From: Bosea beijingensis
GTDB lineage: Bacteria > Pseudomonadota > Alphaproteobacteria > Rhizobiales > Beijerinckiaceae
Length of the DNA: 64,000 nucleotides
Reading direction: 5' to 3'
NCBI RefSeq assembly: GCF_030758975.1
Contig: NZ_CP132359.1
Span: 5,354,702 to 5,418,701 of the forward strand
The notes under the pieces are model-generated. The model made no database searches and was not told where the DNA came from. It was given only the letters and a program-made list of their open reading frames with translations. Below, one piece after another: positions 46,021-55,584 of the stretch (positions within the stretch are counted from its first letter, which is position 1; the number at the start of each line of letters is the position of its first letter). Position numbers and translations under genes: made by a program.

Positions 46021-46238
46021 GACGCGGACCGGAAGACGCCCCGCCGGCATCGCTATCGGCCAGCGTGACGGCCCTGCGCTTCCGGCCGGATCACTCCGCA
46101 TCCGATCAGGCGCCTGGACGCAACCCGGCCTTTGCTTCGGCTTCTGAAACCCCGCTCACCATAAAGCCGGACATCGGCGCGCCTCGCAGGACAGCCCGGC
46201 TGCATCGAAGTCACGGCCGGTATGTTCTTGTTTTGTTC

Positions 46239-46277
46239 TTGACAACGCCCTGCTTCTGATATAGGAATTATATCCTA
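46239..46277 (+). promoter_or_regulatory. Sigma-70-like promoter with overlapping palindrome
   Basis: TTGACA (46239-46244), then TATAGG 15 bp on. A dyad TAGGA-N6-TCCTA covers the -10 (46262-46277), followed by CAGGAG and the ATG at 46291. Spacing is short for a standard promoter. The dyad is a candidate operator for the two-gene unit. Confidence 0.45.
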
Positions 46278-46290
46278 ATTCAGGAGTTCC

Positions 46291-46557
46291 ATGATGCCAG
46301 ACGTCTTTTCGAACCAGAGCCCGGGCCTTTCGTCGCCGCTGATCGGCGGATTTGCGATCACGCCGAACGATAGCACCGACCTGCCCTTCACCACACGCCA
46401 GCTTCGCATCACCGGGGCCGCCGGCACGATCGCCGTGACCTGGCCCGGCGGGGCCGAGACCGTCGAGCCCGTTCTGGCAGGAGAAACCCTGGACTGGCGC
46501 ATCGTGCGGATCAAGGCGACCGGCACCACCGCGACCGGCGTGCGGGGGTATTACTGA
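46291..46557 (+). CDS. Small phage-like protein
   Basis: An 88-residue beta-rich protein (FAITPNDSTDLPFTTRQLRI, AGTIAVTWPGGAETVEPVLA, GETLDWRIVRIKATGTT). The pattern ending in RIKATGTTA is familiar from small structural proteins of prophages next to tail genes. CAGGAG precedes the ATG. The stop overlaps the start of the large beta-helix gene by 1 bp, so the two are coupled. Its presence in a polysaccharide locus is unusual. Confidence 0.6.
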   Translation: MMPDVFSNQSPGLSSPLIGGFAITPNDSTDLPFTTRQLRITGAAGTIAVTWPGGAETVEPVLAGETLDWRIVRIKATGTTATGVRGYY

Positions 46558-48677
46558 TGCCTACGGTCGGAACAGGCATCGGCCGCCGCCACCGTCCCGG
46601 CACACCCGCTCCTGCGGGACCCGCCTCCGATCCTGCGATCACCAGCGCGCGCGCCGATAGTTGGTCGGTTGCCTATACCGCCCCGCCCACGATGGACCCG
46701 GCCGGCTCACCGCGCTACCTGGCGCTATCCCGCGCGGGCTACAGTTCGGCGGGCGCTGCGACGAGCCATGTCGAGCCCCTGATCCTGACCAAGCGCGTGC
46801 GCCAGCCCTATCCGGCGCAGGCCAGTCTCGACGCCAGCCGGGTGGCGCTCTCGGATTATGTCTACGCGACCGATACGATCCTCGGCGGGGCGGCGAATGC
46901 CGCCGTCGAGGTCTCGCCCAAACCCATCGCCAACTGGGCGCTGCCGGACCACCGTGTCGTCGGCAACAGTCTGCGGCTGGAACTGGTCGCCGCCCATCGC
47001 AATGCCCGCTCGCGCAGCCAGATCGCGTTCGTCGAGTTTCGCGCGACGGACGGCACAGCGACAGTGACCCAGATCGTCAGCACGCCGTCGGTATTCGGCC
47101 ATCCCGGCGATCTCAACGCGGTCGTCGGCTATGCCTGCAATCTGGACATCTCCTCTCTGTCGGCGGGGCCGATCACGGCCAATGCACGGGTATGTCCATG
47201 GATCGGCGGCACGGCTTCGGTGCTCAACTCCGCCGACCAGTCCGCCCTGCGCGAATTCCGCCCGCAGAGCTTCCTCAAGAACGTCGCGCTCGCCGCCAAC
47301 CCGCTCTTCGTCTACGTCAACGCGACAACCGGCAACGATACGAGTGGTGCGGTCTCGACCAATGCTGCGACGGCAGAGGCCTCGCCCTGCGCGACCGCGG
47401 CAGGAGCGATCAACCGCGCCATCGCCGTGAATGGCGCCATGGACGGCGTCGAGATCCGGTTCATGGCCGGAACGCATGTCCTGACCACGTCTGGCGTCAT
47501 CATCACGACGCGGCCGCAGACGACGGGCGAGTGCATCTTCACGCGCGACCCCAACGCGACCCGCGCGGGGGTTATCCTTCAGTTCGGCACGACGGCGATG
47601 CGCCCGCGCCTCGGCGCGGCCGGCGGCTGGCTGCGGATCAAAGGCGTGACAATCGACCGGACGGGCACGTCCACTTTCTTTGGCGAGGCCTCGTCGCGCC
47701 TGCGCGTGATCGTCGAGGATTTCGCCTTCGCCAACAATTCGCAGAACGCCACGATCTTCTCGAATAGCGATGTCGGCTGGATCGGCGGCTCCTTCACCGG
47801 ACTGACCGGCAACAGCATCCTCGGCCCGACATCGGCTGGGGACCATCTGCTGATGCGCGGTGTTTCAGGCGATCTGAACGGTGGGGCCTTGCAGCTCTGG
47901 ACGATTCTGGGCTGCAATATCGAACGACCCGCTCAAATCAACTCCGGCACGAAATCGGCCTCCGGCGCCATCCTCGCCTTCAACAGGATCCAGGGCCCGA
48001 CCAGCACGACCTGCATCGGGCTCGCCTCGACGTCGGACGTGGTCGGCTGCGCGATCCTGCAGAACGTCCTGGAATGGACGAGCGCCGCGACCGGGCACTT
48101 CGTCGGCATCTCGAATGACGGCCAGGCCGGCAACAGCACGCATCTCGTCATGCACCACAACACGATCGCGGGCTTCTGGAACAGCGGACGCTGCAACCTG
48201 CTCTATGACGAAGGCCCGACCGCGCGATCGAACAAGCTCTACTCCTTCGTCGGGAACATCCATGTCGCGATCAATACGAAGGGCGATGTCTTCCGTGGTG
48301 CGAATGAAGCCGGCGCGGATGCGGCCTCGCGCACGGGGAACTGGGCCTATCTCTACGGCGTCGGCTGCCGGGGCGAGTTCTCGCAATTCATCGACGCGAA
48401 CAATGGCGGCCTCGGCACGTCCTTCGCGCAGGACTATCCGGGCCTCGATGCCATTATCGGGACGAGCAACAGCACCCGCAACAACCCGCTGTTCACGAAC
48501 GACCAGGCGACCACGAGCGGCCCCACGGCAGGTTCCGGGGGCGGCGACTACAGCCTCCAGGCCGGATCGCCCGCGATCGGCCGCGTCAAGGCCCCCGTGC
48601 TGGCCTTCGATCTCGCAGGCCAGGCCCGCAGCGCCACGGCTTCAGCGGCTGGTGCTTACGAGAGGCTGATACCCTGA
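46557..48677 (+). CDS. Large right-handed beta-helix protein, phage-tail-fibre-like
   Basis: A 706-residue protein. The first 250 residues form a Pro/Ala-rich region and beta sandwich without signal peptide; from about 250 a parallel beta-helix repeat runs to the end (VYVNATTGNDTSGAVS; GVEIRFMAGTHVL; HHNTIAGFWNSGRCNLLYDE; NPLFTN; YSLQAGSPAIGR). The ending is typical of secreted pectate-lyase-like repeats. Together with the small phage-like neighbour it looks like a captured tailspike, which could bind or cut the polysaccharide. How it leaves the cell is not visible. Confidence 0.7.
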   Translation: MPTVGTGIGRRHRPGTPAPAGPASDPAITSARADSWSVAYTAPPTMDPAGSPRYLALSRAGYSSAGAATSHVEPLILTKRVRQPYPAQASLDASRVALSDYVYATDTILGGAANAAVEVSPKPIANWALPDHRVVGNSLRLELVAAHRNARSRSQIAFVEFRATDGTATVTQIVSTPSVFGHPGDLNAVVGYACNLDISSLSAGPITANARVCPWIGGTASVLNSADQSALREFRPQSFLKNVALAANPLFVYVNATTGNDTSGAVSTNAATAEASPCATAAGAINRAIAVNGAMDGVEIRFMAGTHVLTTSGVIITTRPQTTGECIFTRDPNATRAGVILQFGTTAMRPRLGAAGGWLRIKGVTIDRTGTSTFFGEASSRLRVIVEDFAFANNSQNATIFSNSDVGWIGGSFTGLTGNSILGPTSAGDHLLMRGVSGDLNGGALQLWTILGCNIERPAQINSGTKSASGAILAFNRIQGPTSTTCIGLASTSDVVGCAILQNVLEWTSAATGHFVGISNDGQAGNSTHLVMHHNTIAGFWNSGRCNLLYDEGPTARSNKLYSFVGNIHVAINTKGDVFRGANEAGADAASRTGNWAYLYGVGCRGEFSQFIDANNGGLGTSFAQDYPGLDAIIGTSNSTRNNPLFTNDQATTSGPTAGSGGGDYSLQAGSPAIGRVKAPVLAFDLAGQARSATASAAGAYERLIP

Positions 48678-48813
48678 CCCGAGCCGCCGGCTTCCGAATT
48701 GAGGCACGTCCGGGCTTGCGGTCCACGCGCAAACCCTGGTCCGGACGGAGCATCGATGTCGGCAAACCATCCCCTTGGGTCGGGGTTATCTCCATGCCTG
48801 GCCATGCCGCAGC

Positions 48814-50277
48814 TCAGTAGGCGGTTCGCTGCCCCAGGACGACCAGGCCGGTCCGGAGAATGATCATGATATCCAGCCAGATCGACCAGTTGTCGATATA
48901 CCAGATGTCCTTCTCGATGCGCGCCTTCATGTTCTCGACATGCGGCGTCTCGCCTCGCAATCCCTTGACCTGCGCCCAGCCGGTGATGCCCGGCTTGGCG
49001 TGATGGCGGAAGGCGTAATCCTCGATCAGTTGCGAATAGTAGTCATCATGGGCGACCGCGTGCGGACGCGGTCCCACAATCGACATATGGCCCGCAAGCA
49101 CGTTCCAGAGCTGCGGCAGCTCGTCGATGCTCGTGCGGCGCAGCAACCGACCAACGCGCGTGACGCGCGCGTCGCCCCGCTTGGCCTGAACTATGACCCC
49201 GCCATCGTCCTGAACCGCCATCGAGCGCAGCTTCAGGATCAGGAAGGGCTTGCCGCCGAAGCCACGCCGCGCCTGCTTGAACAGGACCGGACCGGGGCTG
49301 TCGAGCCTCACGGCCAGTGCCGCGATCAGGAAAAGCGGGCTGAGCAGGAGCAGCCCGGTCAACGATACCGCGATGTCGAGGCTGCGCTTGAGAAAGCGCT
49401 CGGTGAGCGATAGCGGCGCGCGCTGATACTCCGCCAGGATCAGCGAGCCGACCTTCTTCAACGGGCGCGTCAGGACCTTGCGCGTCACCGGATCCAGCGC
49501 AAACCGGACGGGCACCGGCACGACCCGCAGCCGCTCGACCACCGCGTCGAGATGCGACAAGGCGTCATGACCGGCCAGCAGGATGACCTCGTCGAGCTGG
49601 CCGAGCCTGAACCGTTCATCGACGAAGGCGATGAGCTGATCGATCCGGCCATCGGACGGCCCGATCGACATCACCTGCGACCCGACCGGCCGCAAGCCGC
49701 TATTGCGGAGCTCGCGCATGCGCGCGAGGTCGGCCGTGTTGCCGGCATCGAGATCCTCCCCGATCCGCACGACCAGCACATTCGTGGTGAAGGCGACATT
49801 ATTCTCCATCGCCTGACGGACGAGTCGCGGCCAGAACACGCGGATGAACGTGATTCCCACCGCTCCCCCGGCGGCATGGAGGATGATCGTCGCACGCGAG
49901 TATTGGGCACTTATCTTGAACAAGAAGGCGCATAGCACGATGAACGCCAAAGTCAGCGCCCAGATCTTCATCGCCGACGTGATGCTGGCACGGCGATCGG
50001 CATGCGTCTTCGGCTCGTAACCGCCGGTCAAATAGGACAACGTGACAAACAGCACCGCGGTCATCAACGCGACACTCAGGAAGTCAACGTCGAGAACCTT
50101 TCTGCCTGACCGAATAAAATTCTGGTAGATCCAGGTGGCACAGCCGCCGACCATCATGATCGCGAGGGCGTCGGCAAGGGCCGCCACAGGCTGCAGAGCA
50201 CCATACCCTAACGAGAATCTGGATATGCCCCGCCTAACACCCTCGGCCGAATGCTCACCGACACCAACAGGCAGCAT
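48814..50277 (-). CDS. Polyprenyl-phosphate sugar-1-phosphate transferase (WcaJ/WbaP type)
   Basis: A 487-residue PHPT: four N-terminal helices, a CoA-binding-like middle domain, helix 5 and the catalytic bacterial transferase domain: [82 protein letters not shown]. It starts repeat-unit synthesis by loading a sugar-phosphate, commonly glucose or galactose, onto undecaprenyl phosphate. The ATG at 50277 with GAGGG upstream is preferred over GTG 50301. Confidence 0.92.
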   Translation of the reverse strand: MLPVGVGEHSAEGVRRGISRFSLGYGALQPVAALADALAIMMVGGCATWIYQNFIRSGRKVLDVDFLSVALMTAVLFVTLSYLTGGYEPKTHADRRASITSAMKIWALTLAFIVLCAFLFKISAQYSRATIILHAAGGAVGITFIRVFWPRLVRQAMENNVAFTTNVLVVRIGEDLDAGNTADLARMRELRNSGLRPVGSQVMSIGPSDGRIDQLIAFVDERFRLGQLDEVILLAGHDALSHLDAVVERLRVVPVPVRFALDPVTRKVLTRPLKKVGSLILAEYQRAPLSLTERFLKRSLDIAVSLTGLLLLSPLFLIAALAVRLDSPGPVLFKQARRGFGGKPFLILKLRSMAVQDDGGVIVQAKRGDARVTRVGRLLRRTSIDELPQLWNVLAGHMSIVGPRPHAVAHDDYYSQLIEDYAFRHHAKPGITGWAQVKGLRGETPHVENMKARIEKDIWYIDNWSIWLDIMIILRTGLVVLGQRTAY

Positions 50278-50524
50278 CCCGCCAACCCTCGTATACCACA
50301 CACTAACATGGTTACTGGAACCTTAACTATTAATACAAGCAAAGCAAGCCTTTTCTCGCGTGAATCCGAAGTTCGCTGGCGTGCAGAACAGCCGCCATGA
50401 TAGAAGCACGATCATAAGGCATAACGGCATCGAAGAGATGACGTTGCGTTCTTTGAGGCATTAACGCCGTCGCGCAAGCACAACCTTACGTAGCGACGCA
50501 GTCTATCCCAATCAGGAGCAGCGC

Positions 50525-50905
50525 ATGAAGATCGTAATGGTTGGGTCTGGCTATGTTGGCTTGGTCTCCGGGGCTTGCTTTGCGGATTTCGGGCATGACG
50601 TGGTGTGCGTCGACAAGGTGGAGAGCAAGGTCGCGGCGCTGAAGCGCGGCGAGATCCCGATCTTCGAGCCCGGCCTGTCGGAACTGGTGCGCAGCAACGC
50701 GGCGGCGGGGCGCCTGTCCTTCACCACCGATCTCGCCGGGCCCGTCGCGGACGCGGATGCGGTGTTCATCGCGGTCGGCACGCCCTCGCGCCGCGGCGAC
50801 GGCTTCGCGGACCTGTCCTATGTCTATGCCGCGACCCGCGAGATCGCCGGGGCGATCCGCGGCTATACCGTGATCGTGACCAAGTCGACGGTTCCGGTCG
50901 GCACC
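50525..50905 (+). pseudogene. UDP-glucose 6-dehydrogenase, N-terminal third only
   Basis: MKIVMVGSGYVGLVSGACFA with the NAD-binding GxGxxG, VDKVESKVAALKRGEIPIFE, and AVGTPSRRGDGFADLSYVY are standard for UGD. At VTKSTVPVGT the homology stops and the frame enters the 3' part of xthA out of frame. The catalytic Cys region is lost, so UDP-glucuronate is not made by this copy. Family length is about 430 residues. Confidence 0.9.
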
Positions 50906-51359
50906 CAATGGGAATCCCGCCCCCGGCCCCAAATTCGAATACAACCTCCGCTGGTTCGACCGGCTACTAAGCCATGCAGACGAGCTTCTCTCGTACGGTG
51001 TGCCGATCGCGCTCGTAGGCGATTTTAATGTCATGCCGACGGAACTCGACGTTTACGCACCCGAGCGATGGCGAGATGACGCCCTCTTTCGTCCAGAGGT
51101 CAGAAACGCCTTTGCCGACCTGGTCAATCAGGGTTGGACGGACGCCGTCAGGCACCTTCACCCGAGAGAGCGCATCTACACGTTCTGGAAGTACTGGCGG
51201 AACTCGTTCGAACGTGACGCCGGCCTTCGCCTCGACCACCTCCTGCTTAGCCCTACCCTGGCGCCGCTGTTGAAATCCGCGGAGGTCCGACGGTCGCCGC
51301 GAGGCTGGGAGCACACGAGCGACCACGCGCCGGTGATGGTCGAGCTTCTGCCGGCATAG
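50906..51359 (+). pseudogene. Exodeoxyribonuclease III, C-terminal half only
   Basis: From 50907 the frame reads NGNPAPGPKFEYNLRWFDRL, then LVGDFNVMPTELDVYAPERW, ending with SDHAPVMVELLPA, the C-terminal half of XthA with the GDFN and SDHAP catalytic motifs. The N-terminal half is missing. It is joined to the UGD fragment by an internal deletion or recombination. A short product from the ATG at 51000 is possible but would lack half the active site. Confidence 0.88.
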
Positions 51360-51592
51360 CGGAGGGAGTCTCCGCCCAGGCAGTCTCGGGTCTGAGGGAG
51401 GAAGCATCGACGTTCGTGCCTGCCACAACGCCAACAGGAAACTAGCGGAGCTGTACAAAGCCGATGCCCGGGGAACTCGACCGGCACGACTATCGTTCGT
51501 GGGCAGCGTGGCCCCTTCAGTGTCGCGCCTGAAAACCGCGTGGGAGGGGATCGGCAGGTGAGCTGGTCCCCTTTCCGGCTTGCCCTCGGCCG

Positions 51593-52015
51593 CTAGTTTA
51601 TTATTTGGGCTCGTTTATCCGAGAGAAGCGCAGTTAGTCGCTCTTTCCAGGCCTGCATCGCTTCGGGCGTCATACGGGTCCACTCTGCAACTTCTCCAAT
51701 TACCTTTAGCGGTGCGCTGCTTCGATATGACCGCGTCGGGTTTCCGGGGAATTTCTTGTCGGTCACGTTCGGGTCGTTCTCGAAAGCGCCAGTCGGCTCT
51801 ACTACATAGACCCGCGGAATCGCGCGACCTCCATTGAGCTCGGCTGCGATTTCCGCGGCAAGTCCGGCACCATCGACTAGTGCCGTGAAATAGATGTGGT
51901 TCATGATCACTTCGGGGCGATAATTCGAGCGGTATCCTGCGACGAGCAAATCGCCGCCGCGCAAGGCTGCGACGGTACCGTGAAAAAACGGCCCTTCGTC
52001 TGCTATATCGAGCAT
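51593..52015 (-). CDS. arr: Rifamycin ADP-ribosyltransferase Arr
   Basis: A 140-residue Arr: GPFFHGTVAALRGGDLLVAG, YRSNYRPEVIMNHIYFTALV, then VYVVEPTGAFENDPNVTDKK, FPGNPTRSYRS. The His, Tyr and Asp of the NAD site are present. Arr enzymes inactivate rifamycins by ADP-ribosylation; chromosomal copies occur in many soil bacteria. GGGGTAACG supports the ATG at 52015 over the longer frame to 52072. It lies between a gene-fusion scar and insertion sequences in accessory DNA. Confidence 0.92.
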   Translation of the reverse strand: MLDIADEGPFFHGTVAALRGGDLLVAGYRSNYRPEVIMNHIYFTALVDGAGLAAEIAAELNGGRAIPRVYVVEPTGAFENDPNVTDKKFPGNPTRSYRSSAPLKVIGEVAEWTRMTPEAMQAWKERLTALLSDKRAQIIN

Positions 52016-52202
52016 CGTTACCCCATTAGCACTTCCTTGTTGCACTAAGGCTCCAACTGCCCAGGTGTTCACTGGACCGGCTGATATCTAGCCCGGCCCG
52101 CTGCCGCCTGGCTTTTGCGGCATCGCCCCCAGCTCGAAAGAAAGCGGCCATGGTCCGAAATCATCTGAATGATCGTCGGCTTCTTAGGCAGGACATAATA
52201 CG

Positions 52203-52442
52203 TCAGCTGGCGCAGCGAGTGAGCATCTTCCCGCCGGGCGTCGCAAAAAAGCACTCGTCCTCATAGTGCAATGGCGTGCCATCTTCGAGTGAATAGGACA
52301 CGGTCGAGAGGCCGGGCTTGTTCTGCCAAACGATGACCGCGAAACGATTGCCATCCTCGTCCTGGCACTGCTCTCGGTAGAGCTCTCGTCTGGCGGTCTG
52401 CGGACGACGCGGGACCGGCTGGGTATCCTGTAGAGCCACCAT
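52203..52442 (-). CDS. Small hypothetical protein
   Basis: A 79-residue protein with a beta-rich second half (VIVWQNKPGLSTVSYSLEDG, TPLHYEDECFFATPGGKMLT, ending RCAS). It looks like short proteins seen in Methylobacterium-like genomes, but no family name is given. Same direction as arr. The IS3-family element lies 101 bp upstream. Confidence 0.5.
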   Translation of the reverse strand: MVALQDTQPVPRRPQTARRELYREQCQDEDGNRFAVIVWQNKPGLSTVSYSLEDGTPLHYEDECFFATPGGKMLTRCAS

Positions 52443-52621
52443 GGGAACACCTCACGCAGCGCACTGACGCCGGTGTAACAGCGTGTCGTATCATGAGTTC
52501 CTGTGTTTCGGCGTGCAAGTTTGACCCCTTGAGGCGGGGGATCTGGAGTGCGCCCCTTGAGGCGGACAGTGTGACGATAGGGAATTGACCGGGGAGCCGG
52601 GCTTTCGAAGGATGAAAGCCC

Positions 52622-52972
52622 ATGGCCCGACACCGCACCCACAGCATCGAGTTCAAGCGCCAGGTGGCGCAGGATTACCTGGCTGGCGAGACGCTCCACA
52701 GCCTCGCCCGTCGACATGACCTGTCGCGCAACCTGATCCGCATCTGGATTCAGAAGTTCGAGGGTGGCGCCTTCGACGACGAGGCCGTCGCCGTCGATAC
52801 GATCGAAGCCTATGAGGCGCGCATCGCCGCGCTGGAGCGGCTTGTCGGCAGGCAGGCCCTGGAGATCGAGTTTCTAAAGGGGGCTCTGAAGCACGGACCG
52901 CGGCCGAGAAGCGCGACTACATCCGTCGTCACCGGCCCCGCGGCATCTCTGTCGCAGAAGGATGCCGGCTGA
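52622..52972 (+). CDS. IS3-family OrfA (HTH protein)
   Basis: A 116-residue OrfA: helix-turn-helix [40 protein letters not shown], then a leucine-zipper-like helix ([20 protein letters not shown]). The useful part ends around FLKGALK; the frame then runs in a shadow of orfB. An AAAGGGGG run at 52876-52883 is the likely -1 frameshift site that makes the OrfAB transposase. Confidence 0.9.
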   Translation: MARHRTHSIEFKRQVAQDYLAGETLHSLARRHDLSRNLIRIWIQKFEGGAFDDEAVAVDTIEAYEARIAALERLVGRQALEIEFLKGALKHGPRPRSATTSVVTGPAASLSQKDAG

Positions 52973-53769
52973 TGGGGATCTCGCGCTCGACCTACTACGA
53001 CAAGCCGGCCGTGAGCATCGACGACACCGCACTCGTCGAGACGATGGCGGCGATCTCCGAGAGTTTCGAGGCTTATGGCTATCGCCGGATGCAGGCAGCG
53101 CTGCGGCATCGTGGCCTGATCATCAATCACAAGAAGATCAGGCGATTGATGCGCGAGCACGGCCTCCAGCCTCGACGGCGTCGGCGCTACATCGCCACCA
53201 CCGATGGCGATCACGGTTTGCCGATCTTCCCGAACCTGGCGAGAGATATGGTCCCGGACGGGCCGAACCAGCTCTGGGTGGCCGACATCACCTACGTCGC
53301 GATCACCATCGGCTTCGTCTATGTCGCTGTCATCCTCGATGCCTGGTCGCGCAAGGTCGTCGGCTACGCCATCGGCCGCTCGATCGACGTCAGGCTGACG
53401 CTGGCCGCCCTGCGCACAGCCATTGAAAAGCGGGGACCGCCCCCCGGCTGTATCCACCACACGGACCGCGGCTCGCAATACGCGGCCGGGCGCTACCGGC
53501 ACGCCCTCGCCGAACATGGTCTCGTCGGATCGATGGGGCGCCGCGGCAATCCATACGATAACGCCAAGGCCGAGAGCTTCATGAAAACGCTTAAGGTCGA
53601 GGCCGTCTATCCTATGGCCTACGAGACTTTCGACGATGTCGCAGCCGATCTTCCGCGCTTCATCGATCAGGTCTACAACACAAGCCGACTGCATTCCGCG
53701 CTCGGCTATCTCAGCCCGCAGCAGTTCGAGGATCAACACGCCCGGCTCCCGGTCAAAACCGCAGCCTGA
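52972..53769 (+). CDS. IS3-family OrfB transposase (DDE)
   Basis: A 265-residue integrase-core protein: [23 protein letters not shown] Asp in [10 protein letters not shown], Asp in [11 protein letters not shown] and Glu in [16 protein letters not shown]. The same frame continues upstream from the ATG into [20 protein letters not shown], so the natural product is the OrfAB fusion made by -1 frameshifting; the internal ATG is only a nominal start. No stop or frameshift damages it, so the element could be active. Confidence 0.92.
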   Translation: MGISRSTYYDKPAVSIDDTALVETMAAISESFEAYGYRRMQAALRHRGLIINHKKIRRLMREHGLQPRRRRRYIATTDGDHGLPIFPNLARDMVPDGPNQLWVADITYVAITIGFVYVAVILDAWSRKVVGYAIGRSIDVRLTLAALRTAIEKRGPPPGCIHHTDRGSQYAAGRYRHALAEHGLVGSMGRRGNPYDNAKAESFMKTLKVEAVYPMAYETFDDVAADLPRFIDQVYNTSRLHSALGYLSPQQFEDQHARLPVKTAA

Positions 53770-53800
53770 TCCTGTCTACCTGCAGGGGCGCACTCCAATC

Positions 53801-55483
53801 GGCGTCCAACTTTGGGTCTGACTCATTCTCGCTGCAGATAGGCGGTGATCTGGCGCTGTTTTCCAAAAGGAATCAGCGCGATGGATCAGGGAGTTCGGCC
53901 TTCCAAGCTTGTGCCGTCGGGTTTTGCCGTCATCCGGTCCGAGATCGACGGGGATCGCGCCGTCGTCAGCGTTCACGCTACGGCGCCTACGGGCACCTGC
54001 CCATCATGCGGATGCTGCTCGCGTCGGGTCCAGAGCCGATACTGGCGACGGGCCTCCGATCTCCCGATTGCAGGCTTGCGTGTCGACCTCAGGGTTAGGG
54101 TCAGGCGCTTCTGGTGCGATGCCGTGCTGTGTGGCCGTCGCATCTTCGCGGAGCGATTTGGCGACGACGTGCTGGCTCCAATGTCGCGCCGGACGGGTCG
54201 CCTGGAGATGATCGTGCACCAGCTGGGCCTGGTGCTTGGTGGCCGGCCGGCGGCGAGCTTCGCCGAGCGGCTGATGGTCCCTGTGAGCAACGATACGCTG
54301 CTACGCGTTGTCAGGCGCAAGGCGCAGCTACCATCGGACACATTGCTTGTGATCGGCATCGACGATTTCGCGTGGCGGCGCAACCACCGCTACGGCACGA
54401 TCGTCTGCGACCTCGAACGGCGGCGGACGGTAACGCTGCTGCCCGACAGGGAGCCCGCAACGTCAGAGGCATGGCTGCGGCGTCATTCGTCGATCACCAT
54501 CGTCGCGCGCGACCGCGGCGGCGGATATAGCGAAGCAGCGGCCAAGGCCTTGCCGGCCGCCGAACAGGTCGCCGACCGCTGGCATCTTATGGAGAACGCC
54601 AGTCGGGCGTTTCTGGACGCGGTGCGCAAATCCATGCGCCAGATCCGTTCCGTCATCGGCGCGACGGAGATCAATCCCGCGCTCCTAACGTCCGCCGAGC
54701 GCTTGCAATATGAAGGGTATCAGCGCCGGGAAGAGACCAACGCTGCTGTCATGGCAATGTTTAGCGATGGCGTTCCGATCAAGCGGATCGTCAAGCGCAC
54801 CGGCCTGGCGCGCGATACGGTGCGTCGCATCGTCCGCGGTCAGCGCTCCGACATGTTCCGAACGCGGCAGAGTTCGCTGGACGAAATGCTGCCGTGGCTC
54901 GAAGCGCAGTGGGACGCCGGTAAGCGCAATGCCGCAGAGCTCTGGCGCACGATGCGGGCGCGCGGGTTCCGCGGCAGCTTGAGAGTCGTGTCCGAATGGG
55001 CGACCCGCCGCCGGCGTGCCGAAAAGACCGATGCCGGTACACTCGCACGCATCCCTTCCGCCCGCACAATTGCTCGCTTCATGACGAACGGGCGCGACAA
55101 GCTTTCGAAAGCGGAGACGGTGCTCATTGCAGCCATCGAAACCGGATTGCCGCAGTTGGTGAAGGCCCGCGAGGTGATCGCGGATTTCCATCAGATGATC
55201 CGCACCAGGGGCGTCGCCGCCATGACATTGTGGATGGAGCGAGCCGCCGACAGCCTTGTGGCGTCATTCTGCAGCGGCGTCAGAAAGGACGAAGCGGCCG
55301 TCCGCGCCGCCATCACCTCACCCTGGTCGAACGGGCAGACCGAAGGCCAGATCACGAAGCTGAAGCTCGTCAAACGCCAGATGTACGGACGCGGGAAGAT
55401 CGACTTGCTTCAGGCGCGCCTCGTCGGTGCACGATGAGCCGCCTATCTGCAGCGAGATTGCGTCAGACCCAATATTGGACGCC
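53801..55483 (+). mobile_element. ISL3-family insertion sequence (about 1.68 kb)
   Basis: Left end 53801-53845 and right end 55439-55483 form a 45-bp inverted repeat with 4 mismatches, starting GGCGTCCAA. GATC lies outside both ends in mirrored orientation, so the repeat may be 4 bp longer, with the IS3-family copy splitting the left one. No 8-bp duplication was seen. Confidence 0.85.
53881..55437 (+). CDS. ISL3-family transposase
   Basis: A 518-residue transposase: an N-terminal zinc ribbon (TCPSCGCCSRRVQSRYWRRA), then the DDE-like core (VIGIDDFAWRRNHRYGTIVC, ATSEAWLRRHSSITIVARDR, ADRWHLMENASRAF) and the C-terminal SPWSNGQTEGQITKLKLVKR. The ATG at 53881 gives MDQGVRPSKLVPSGF. The reading frame is intact. 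Confidence 0.93.
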   Translation: MDQGVRPSKLVPSGFAVIRSEIDGDRAVVSVHATAPTGTCPSCGCCSRRVQSRYWRRASDLPIAGLRVDLRVRVRRFWCDAVLCGRRIFAERFGDDVLAPMSRRTGRLEMIVHQLGLVLGGRPAASFAERLMVPVSNDTLLRVVRRKAQLPSDTLLVIGIDDFAWRRNHRYGTIVCDLERRRTVTLLPDREPATSEAWLRRHSSITIVARDRGGGYSEAAAKALPAAEQVADRWHLMENASRAFLDAVRKSMRQIRSVIGATEINPALLTSAERLQYEGYQRREETNAAVMAMFSDGVPIKRIVKRTGLARDTVRRIVRGQRSDMFRTRQSSLDEMLPWLEAQWDAGKRNAAELWRTMRARGFRGSLRVVSEWATRRRRAEKTDAGTLARIPSARTIARFMTNGRDKLSKAETVLIAAIETGLPQLVKAREVIADFHQMIRTRGVAAMTLWMERAADSLVASFCSGVRKDEAAVRAAITSPWSNGQTEGQITKLKLVKRQMYGRGKIDLLQARLVGAR

Positions 55484-55507
55484 GATCGGGGGGCAACATT
55501 GCGCGCC
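55484..55507 (+). repeat. IS-end-like 24-bp repeat
   Basis: Directly outside the ISL3-family element; 20 of 24 bases match 28082-28105 read on the minus strand. It may be the end of another, lost insertion sequence. Confidence 0.4.
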
Positions 55508-55584
55508 GTTTGACAGAGTTCCCGGCTGCTAGGCCTTTTATTCAGCACCCGCTCCAGCCTCAGCCCAGCCGGCATGCCGCCGCC

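Larger units (their letters stand above)
52544..53797 (+). mobile_element. Complete IS3-family insertion sequence (1254 bp)
   Basis: Terminal inverted repeats start TGGAGTGCGCCCCT at both tips, with about 22 of 26 positions matching. A 3-bp target duplication ATC flanks the element (52541-52543 and 53798-53800). It carries orfA and orfB. The target is the left tip of the neighbouring ISL3-family element. Confidence 0.92.

Noticed and set aside
51360..51592. Possible attachment site or tRNA near the ugd-xthA scar
   Set aside because: No tRNA structure or direct repeat could be seen in the gap.
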